Part shown: positions 12,201-21,200 of the stretch, piece after piece
Layout of the letters: each line of letters starts with the position of its first letter
How positions within the stretch are numbered: position 1 is the first letter of the stretch
Source of the DNA: Elysia marginata
Taxonomy: Eukaryota; Mollusca; Gastropoda; Plakobranchidae
NCBI GenBank assembly: GCA_019649035.1
Contig: BMAT01011992.1
Span: 6,076-29,204 of the forward strand
DNA length: 23,129 nt
Direction of reading: 5' to 3'
Translations under genes and position numbers: made by a program
The notes under the pieces: model-generated
Database searches by the model: none
What the model was told of the DNA's origin: nothing
The model's input: the letters and a program-made list of their open reading frames with translations, nothing else

Positions 12201-15200
12201 CTTGGCATCTTTGGGGAAGTTGTGATCACCTGGTCTCTGACACCCAGAGACCTCTCAGCTTTTCTACAGGTGGAAGGAAGCTTGAGATTCAGGGATTTGC
12301 AGCAGACTGCATCGATCATTCTGCAGGTGAAATACTTATTGCAGCAATAAATGTATCTATACAGTGACTGCTTAGTTGCTGTCATTTTATTTCGCATCAA
12401 TATCTCTTTATTTTGAATAGTTATTGGCTATATTGTTAAATAGCTAGAATTTTTTTACCGTGATCAGGATTAAATTTGATTTGGTGTGATCCGATTATTT
12501 ATTAGTTATCAATATAGCACATGGTGAGAATGTAAATTGCAGAAAAATAATGAAAGTCTCTTAGTTTACCTTTTACAATGATATGGTCATTAAAAGCCTA
12601 AAGATAGCCTGTAGTAATGTACCATATTGGGCGTGAATGTCAGTTCGTGGACCATAGGAAATTAAATCCTAACTCAATTTTTTAAAAACTGCTTAATTGC
12701 ATTGTGTTGATGGATCTCACCTTTCCTCTTGCTTGTCCAGACCCGAGATGACAGTGTCCCTGAGCTACGACAAACGTTTATCCTTAGGCTAAATTCTGCA
12801 TCAGGCGGAGCAGTGTTGTCCCCCCAGCCTGGGGCAGTCTCGGCCAGTGTGACGTACACGGCCAGTGATTATCCTCACGGTCTTGTCCAGTTTGTGCTGC
12901 CTCCAGCCGTTGATGTCTCAGAGGACCAAGGCAATGTAAGAGCAAAAACTATGTTTACAGTATGTGGTGCAGAATATATAGCCTTGGGCTTCAAAGGTTT
13001 CTGCCAAACTAATGGTGGTAAGAATTGTCTTTTGATTTTAATCCAGTGCTCATTTAATCTGTTAGAACTGATTTACTAAAATGCAAAGAATGCAAAACTC
13101 TATCTTGACTTCATAGGATAGGATACAAATACCAATGAAACTGGAAATATTAATTGGAAGGTTCCTTTGAAAATCAAAGACAGGATCCTTGGAAAGCAAA
13201 GCAGTAGTTGATTGTTAAAAGTATTCCTAGATTATTTTGGTCTCTGCAAAAGTTGACTACTTTTTAAAACATCTCTGTGATGTTTTAATCAATTGTTGGA
13301 TCTCATGAAAAGATTAGTTTATGGCCCCTTTTCTGTTTAACAATAGTGGCACTTTTATTCTTATATGATTTAATTTTAATTTTGTGTTGGTCATTTGTCA
13401 TACTAATCTGGTGGTACAATGGCATTGACAATCACAGTAATCAGTAAACTTTCTTGAGAAGATGTACATCTGTTCATTTTAGTTCACGTCACAATGCAAG
13501 TTCAGCTATGGGTAATGTAACTCATTTTTATTCTCAAACACACTTTGTTACTTTATTGATGTCACAACAGATGTTTGACTCTGCAGAGCTCAAGTCTATT
13601 GTTGGAAAGATGATAACTCTTTGTAATTATTACTTAGCAAGCAAATGTAGAAACTCAATGTTTGAAAAAGTCTCCAACTGTTTTACTTTGAAATCACCCA
13701 CATTGAACGCACTATGTATCTGCATATTCAGGTTCGTGTGACAGTGTCTCGAGGCAAAGGGTTGAATGGGCAGCTGGAAGTATCTTATTCTACTGAGCCA
13801 GGCCAGGCCACTGAGAACCAAGACTATCTGCCCAGTGCAGGCGTCCTTTCCTTTCCGGCAGGTGTGGACACGCAGACAATAACAGTCGCCATCTTGCAAG
13901 ACAACCTGGCTGAAGGACCTGAAGATTTGTTCGTGAATTTGACGTCAATAGTGCTCGTTGATGACACGTGAGAAGTTCATAGATTTTTGGTTTTTGTCTT
14001 TTTTGGTCACTTATTTATAACAGAATCTTATATACCTGGTTTTGTTAGATTAATGTACTTTTCCTTTGATCAATACGAGAATAGCTGTTTTAAACTGAAA
14101 ATTTGTATCTACTATTTAATGAAGTATAATGCTTGGTACTGCAAACCAGTTGAATTTGAATCTGGCAAACCAATCATGACGGTAAACATGACGATAAACG
14201 TAAAGTTATTTAGATCTTTTTCAAACATCCACAATTAAACATTTTCTCCACCTCTTAAAAGAGGACATTTCTATTCACTTTAAAGGCTTCTTCTTCGATC
14301 TTTCTAAACCAATGCTAATTCTTGAGCTCTTGGTGTCTATCATTTATTGGTTCGATATTATCCTTGTCTGCAGCAATGATTACACTGAGGTGGGTGGTCT
14401 AAGCCGTGACATGGCCCCAGCACTAGGTCCTCTTTCTTCCAAGAGGATAGTCATCACTAAAAATGACAATGCTGAAGGCATTCTCCAGTTCTCTCAGGAT
14501 ATTTATTCAGGTTTGGTTGTCCATCACTCTTGTGATGCCACAAGCAATATTATCTTTTCTTTGAAATGATGATTGTTTTATGTTCATAGTTGCTTCATTG
14601 AACTTAAGACTGCGGGCTTTGGTTGAGGTATTGCTTTTGCTGTTCACACAATATTTTTCATACAGTATAATATTTTCTAGGAGTCCAATGACTTTTTAAG
14701 ATTTTATTTTAATTCATTTCTAGGGTTTCATGGACGCAGAAAAGATACATCAAATCTCTACCCACTTTAAAAAGCTATTGTTGCATTCTTTTATTCTATA
14801 TTTAGAGTTATTAATGCCCCCTTTTTGGAAGTACACTGTTCTTTCCATCTCTTTTCATTATCTTTCCATCCTCTACCTCTATATTTTTTCTCTTTCTTTT
14901 TTGCATTTCTTACTCGTTTCCCTTCATTTTATAATGTTTTTAAGTAGAGTAACTCTGCTTTAAGATTCAAATGGAAGGTATGCCCTATGTTGTACATATA
15001 TCAAAATGTATGAAGAATTAATTTGCTCAGATCATACCATGCACATATGTGGGCATATTATACGTCTTTATTTCTTCATTTCTTTTTTTTTTTTTTTCAG
15101 TGTCAAATATCTCTTTGGTTTGCCTAAGGTAAAAGATGCTGCTGGTTATAACATATGCTTTCGTACGCTTTTTATTATATTTTATTTCCTTATTTTTAGT

Positions 15201-18200
15201 TGGTTCTTTATTGTTTTTATTTAGTTTTTAGGGAGGGGTTAATTTTTTCTGTTGATTTCTTATTAATGATTTTCAAACCTAAACAAGTAAGTTTACGTTA
15301 ATGCTTAATTAACTACAGAACTCGCAATGGGTGCAGTAAGGAAATACCTAAATTTCGCAATTGTCTGCTACAGCAACTATCCTGGACATAACACATGAAC
15401 GATAGTGGATAATTTATGTCGTAACTAAAAGGAATCCTTCAGTACCGGTATAGATTTCTGAATGTCCTTTTTCATTTCCTTTGTTTCTTTCTCTAACCAC
15501 AGATAAAAAGAATAAAAATAATGATAATAATAATGATGATGATGATAATAATGGTAAAAATGATAATAATAAAAAAATAACAATAGTAATAATTATGATG
15601 ATGATGATAAAGAGAATAATGATAATAATATTAATATTAATATCAATGTTTGTGCAAACCTTTTTGTACTAATACTTATCTGAGGCAATAGGGGCAGGTT
15701 AGAAAGTAAGTTCCCTTTTTGCATAACCTTTATTAATTTTAATTGCATTTAAACAAATCAAGCTGAAGCAAAGAGTCTCCATAACATAGTACATGTCCAA
15801 TAGTGCATTTTTACGTAGTCACCTTCACGATCTACTCAGAGTTGTCAGCGTTGAACCAGTTGGCGCATCCTGCCAGAGAAGAATTCCAGTAACTTTGCGT
15901 GGCAACATCAGCATTGTCATAGTTTTTTCCTTTAACGTACTTCTTGAGCTGGGGAAAAAGGAATTTGTCAGATGGGGGAAGATCTGGGTTATATGCAGGG
16001 TATGGCAACATCAGAGGTTTCAATTGTTTTAGTGCATCATGAGTATTATGGCAACTGGTGTGTGGGCATGCATTATCATGTTGCAGTATTGGATCTTTAT
16101 CACAATTAACTCGAGTGAGTCGACATTTCAAAGTTTTTACAGCTGAGACTTATTGCTTTGAGTTCACTCTTTGTTCCTTTTCCACAAATTCCCTGTGAAC
16201 TACATCCTTCATGTCCCAAAATATTGTAAATATGACCTTGTGTCACTGAGGAAACAAATTTGAACTTGATCTTATGAAAATTTGCGCCTCTACTGTATTG
16301 ATTGAAGCTTGCTTTCTTGGTAGTAGTAGTGGATCCATGATTCATCAGCAGTCACAGTTCTATATAAAAAGTATTCTCCTTCTTCCAAATACCCCTCCAA
16401 TAATTCTGCGGTGGACAAACCAAATGCGGTATCTCTCATATGGTTTACACTGCAGATACTACTTTTTGTTTGTCACGGGTAGAATTGAGTACTGATTTCC
16501 TTTCTCTGAACTTTCACCTCAAGTGTGAGTTGTCTTGGGACCAACTACACTTAGGCTTTACGGTAAAGAGAAGCCACTATATGTTGCGATTCTTCTTTTG
16601 AAATCCTCAAATCACAGGCATGTTCTAGCTGTTTAAATTCTCCGTTTGCCTTAATCATAGTCTACTTCTAACTTGAGGTGTTGTATCAGATGCAGTTATT
16701 GGTCTAGCTGAACTCATGCGATCATACACAGTTGTCTTTGTAGAATCCTTTTCTTTAAAAGTCTTCACCCACCTTCTATCTGCACTTTAAGCTTCAAAAG
16801 TGTACACATATAAAGTGCCAAGGTCAGACTCCATTCTTCATTTGCAGCACATCATCCCTTATCTATCAAAAATTTATTAACCGAGCCCTGCTTAAAAAGA
16901 ATGTCGCTAAAGTTGCCATTTTGGGTTGAACACTTTTGCATCACAACTTTTTGTGAGACATTTAATAGGGGAAATGACGCCACATACTCTTCTTGTTTAA
17001 GGTAACCCTAGCAAAAGGTTCCAAAATTTCAATTTTTGGGAGCAAAATTTTTTGAGTTATGCAAAAATAAAACTTATTTTCAGCTCACCCTCGTAATGCC
17101 GGTATATGTAAATTATTTCCATATAGATAAGACACTCAATTTTGTTAAACTTACATTGTTGTCATGATAAATTGTGGCAAGATTAAAAGAGAAAGAGAAA
17201 TTTCATTATGCTTTGTACAGTCACATCAAAGCTTTCATTTGTCTTTTTGTAGAGGTTAGTTTCCTCCTCCAAAATCCACCAGTTTTGATAAAGGAAACTT
17301 TGCTTATTGACTTCGATTACTTTTTTACATTCATTATCAGTATTCTGATGTATGCAATGTTTTTGTTTCCACCTGATGCTGTATAGTGAAGGAAGAGCTG
17401 GGTTTGGTGACGCTCACAGTGAATCGCATGGTAGGTAACTATGGCTCAGTCAGCGTACGCTACAGGACAGAGATGCTCACAGCTACAGAGGACGTGGATT
17501 ATGTTGGTGCCGACGGTGTTCTTTTCCTGACAGACGGAACCTCTGAAGCGGAGTTCAACATCACACTAAGGGATGACTCAAGCATGGAGCAGTTGGAGTC
17601 GTTCAGAGTAGTTCTTTTCAACGTTACAGGTAGTTGAATTTGGGTGCTCATCTGAATAAGTTCTTATCTTATCTTTTCCTTCTCTTCAATATTAAGTGTC
17701 AAACCATAGCAGTATTAATAGATGATGAATTGGTGTATTTGATGTGGATCTAGTTTATAACAGCAGTTATGAACTTATGAAGTTATGAACCAGTTATGAA
17801 CCAACTTACTGCTTCATCTGCTTTGCAATACCAAAATATGACTCATAAGTTTCATACACCTTTTTCCGAGATTTATGACTTCTTCGGTTCTTTTAAAACT
17901 ATGTAAAAGAGACAGTTGTTATTTATTAAGCTTTTGTCCCCAAGTTGTAAGTATTTTTAGCCTTATTAAATAATGAAATTTAAGTACCTTGGGCAAAAAG
18001 GCTAGCCACTTATGCACATCTTGTTTTGATTATTTTTAATTACAAGACACGTTTTGAAATTACATGTAATTTGAAAATGGTTATAACTTGACATATTTTA
18101 TTGAAACTGATTCAAACTGAAACGGAAGCCCCTCGCTTTATTAATATATTTTTTGAGACAGTCGATTTGACAATCTATGCATTTTTGCCATCGGTGCGTC

Positions 18201-21200
18201 AATGAATGTATGCCCTCCCTGAACAAAATTCTGTCAAGCTTAGACATACAGTGGATCACTTTGTTCATAAGGGTCTTATCTGTGTCCAATATTGTGTCCA
18301 ATATTGCCAATGAGGTAGCATTTAAGGGTTCACAAGAGATGACAGTCAGAATAAGCAAGATCAGGACTCTGTGGTGGATTTGAACCAATTGTCACAGTAA
18401 CGGTTTCAAGGTCCATCCAAGGCCTAAAGGCTAAACACAGTGTTCATATTGTCTTTTAAGTTCCTGAGAGGCAAGTTATCCATTTAATTTGTGATCTTCA
18501 GCAAGCTGTTTAAGAACCATTGGGCAGAAACTTTTGAAATCTAAAATTAGGATGGACAATATCATCTGATGTTTAAAAGGTTTTAAAGGTATGAAATTAG
18601 CAGTGGAGACAAGTAGGCTTTTTAGTAGAAATGCCCAAAATGTCTGCCCTAAGTATGATTTGAACCTTCGACTTATAGATGCTTTGGCACCCACCGCCTT
18701 GCCACTTAGAGAAACATAGCTTATACCTTGTCGCCACTACGCTCCTTTAAAAAAAGGAGTTATGTGGCGAAGGTCCTTGCTTAGCCTCTCATTTCCTCAT
18801 TATTTTGGCTGAAGTTTTGTTTGCCATTGGCCTGGAAAAATCAAAGAACTCCTCTGACTTTCATCTTTAACCGAGTTCTAAAAAGGGTTGCCATTTTCTT
18901 TGTGTTCTATGCAAGTGGGACCTCAGTAGACAGTGCTGAAACTTGATGCAGAAATTGTCAGTTCAGTAATCTTTTACACAATATTGACAGGTTTACAAGA
19001 TGTTTTAAAGGTTCAAAAGTTACAGCATTTTTCACATTTTTTTCTAAACGACCCCCATATTGATAATGTTTGGGACCTATTCAGTCTCTCTCCTGTGTGT
19101 GTTTCTCTCTGTGACTCTCTCTCTTTATCTCTCTTTCTTTCTCTCTTTCTCCATGTGTCTCTCTGGCTCTTTCTTTCCTGATTTTATGGTGAACCGTATG
19201 AAAGACTAACAGAGAGAAAGTGTATTTTGATGATGAAAAGTGATTGTGTCAATTCTAAATCTCAGGTGGTGCTCAGCTTGGCTCACCCGAGGTGGCCACG
19301 GTAAATATCCTTAAATCCGATTACCCAAATGGGAGGTTTGCCTTCCAGGGACCTCTACAAGTGAGCCTGCCTAATCAAGAGACGCCTCAGCGTACCGTTC
19401 TAACAATAGAGAGAACTGGAGGAGTCCTGGGACAACAGGAGGTAGTTATATCAAATGATGGCATGTATTTAAAGTTCATCACGCTAGAATTTTACAATAT
19501 GTAGGCCTATATAGTTTTAACGAATTGATTTTAACAACGCCAGTGTTCATTTAGAATGTCTTATGTTTTTTTGTTCATGAAACGTGCAGTCCCCTGCAAA
19601 GTACCTATAACTGATGTTATGAACAACACATAAAATATGCTTTCCTTTCATTTCTCAAATACTTTCTTACGACTTTAATTTCTCCTTTTTTGTCATTTAT
19701 TGTAATTTTATTGATGCCTTTAAAGGAAAAATACTTTTAAAAATACATGTTCTAAATGAACAGCTCACCATTTCTAACATTGAACGATTGTGTTTGTTAA
19801 ATTCTAGGTGTTCTGGCGCATCATGGGCCCTAACAACCCCAACCTGCAACTGGAAGACACCACAGACATAAGTTACTTGTCAGACCAAGGGGCAGAAATA
19901 ACCACAGGCTCGTTTAGTTGGGCAGATAGCGAATCTGGCACTAGACAGCTAACTTTGGACATAAAAGCTTACAATAGCTGGGAGGTGGAGAAGACATTTG
20001 TCGTGGAGCTTTACAGAGTGGTTCCTACACCACAGAGTATAGGAGAGGGAGAGGTGGATCAAAGCATGGCCAAAGTTGCTATCAAGGTAGGTTCCTTTTT
20101 TTTTAAAAATGTTTTGGGAGTTGTGTTGCTGGTTCATACCCAGGCAGACCATTCATAAATTTTTCCTCTAGCTCACAGGACAGTTAAATGATTGTTAGGG
20201 AGAGAATTTATGTGGATGATAATCAATCATGTGTACTTTTTAAATTTCAAACCCGGTTCAAATTGTTCTAGAAGGTTCCACTGCAACCAATATTGAGGTT
20301 TCTAGCAATATTTGAACAGTAGAGTGGTCTTGCATGTTCGAATTCTAAGTTTTGGGGCGACAAAGAGAGTAGTATACTGAACAGCTAATTATGGGCATGA
20401 AAGAAGAAAAACTTTAGACCTTATTAAACAAAGTGGCTTGACTTTCAAAACATAAGAATTTGTTGCTGAGCTGAACAAGAACTTAAAAACAAAGACAATG
20501 TTTTACTGATTCTCGGTGGAAAGTTGAGCAGCTTGCAATCCAGACCATGTAAACCCATCATTGCAATTAAGTCAAATAAAATATTTCATATATCTCTCCA
20601 GATTGAACGGTTTGGTGACCCCAACGGTGTTGTGGAGTTCACAGAAGCTGCGACCACAGAGCGACAAATTTTGGAACCAGAAGGAACGTCATTAGCCACT
20701 CTGGTGTTTGAATTGACTCGAAAGACAGGAACAGGCGTTGTTGGCACTATAGAGGTTTGAGGCTTCATGGCCTACATTATCTAACAAACCATAATACCTT
20801 GCTGCCTGAGATGTCAAAGTTCTGTTTCTCCGTTTTGGTGAACTTAAGTTACACACCAACTACATAAGGGTACTTCTACAACAGTTTTCTGTGCTATGTG
20901 AAAACCTGAGACAATTTGACCTTTTCTTGTGTAGTTTTCTACACATTCAAAAACTTCATTCATTAGTAGAACTTGCCTGTGCTAAGATTTGAAATCTATT
21001 TACTAAAAAAATGCCCAGTGGAGATAGAATCTTGTCATTCTCAGGGCACGACTTGTAGCTTCTAGCAAGATAAAATTCGTAAATTGTATCATAAATGAGT
21101 TTTGGTTAAAAAAAAACAACTAAGATTTATTAACAGTTATGTGGCAACTCAGGCTTGGTCCAACTAAATGTGTTGTAAATTTTTCCCAGCAGAAAAAAAT

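Larger units (their letters stand above)
14511..17386 (+). other. intron 16/17, the longest, with microsatellite and mariner 2
   Basis: 14511-15480 is T-rich with a long T run ending in cag at 15100 (a decoy acceptor). An RAT microsatellite and an antisense mariner follow. 16990-17386 is AT-rich. The true acceptor is gatgctgtatag, preceded by tttttgtttccacc. Confidence 0.75.
17630..19265 (+). other. intron 17/18, with transposon and SINE debris
   Basis: Contains a small tandem repeat, a mariner C-terminal fragment, two tRNA-like segments, a hairpin and a CT-rich tract, all listed separately. Acceptor taaatctcag. Confidence 0.7.

Noticed and set aside
3325-12612. 15-mer cctaaagatagcctg present at 3325-3339 and 12598-12612
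   Set aside because: Flanks do not extend the match; could be chance or a tiny repeat remnant.
13454-13741. Long open frame in intron 14/15
   Set aside because: No family features, no splice logic; chance ORF in AT-rich sequence.
15101-15128. Candidate microexon after a long T run ending in cag, with a gtaaaa donor
   Set aside because: At 28 bases it would break the frame between exons 16 and 17, which join perfectly without it. It remains a possible decoy or poison exon.
14730-15224. Hydrophobic Phe/Leu/Ile-rich open frames suggesting membrane proteins
   Set aside because: They come from T-rich intron sequence, and lack any conserved domain or exon context.
18650-18720. Functional tRNA gene on the minus strand
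   Set aside because: A and B boxes are present, but cloverleaf stems do not form convincingly; a SINE head is the better reading.
20929-20944. Small hairpin GTGTAG-TTTT-CTACAC
   Set aside because: Six-base stem is expected by chance in this much sequence; no context.
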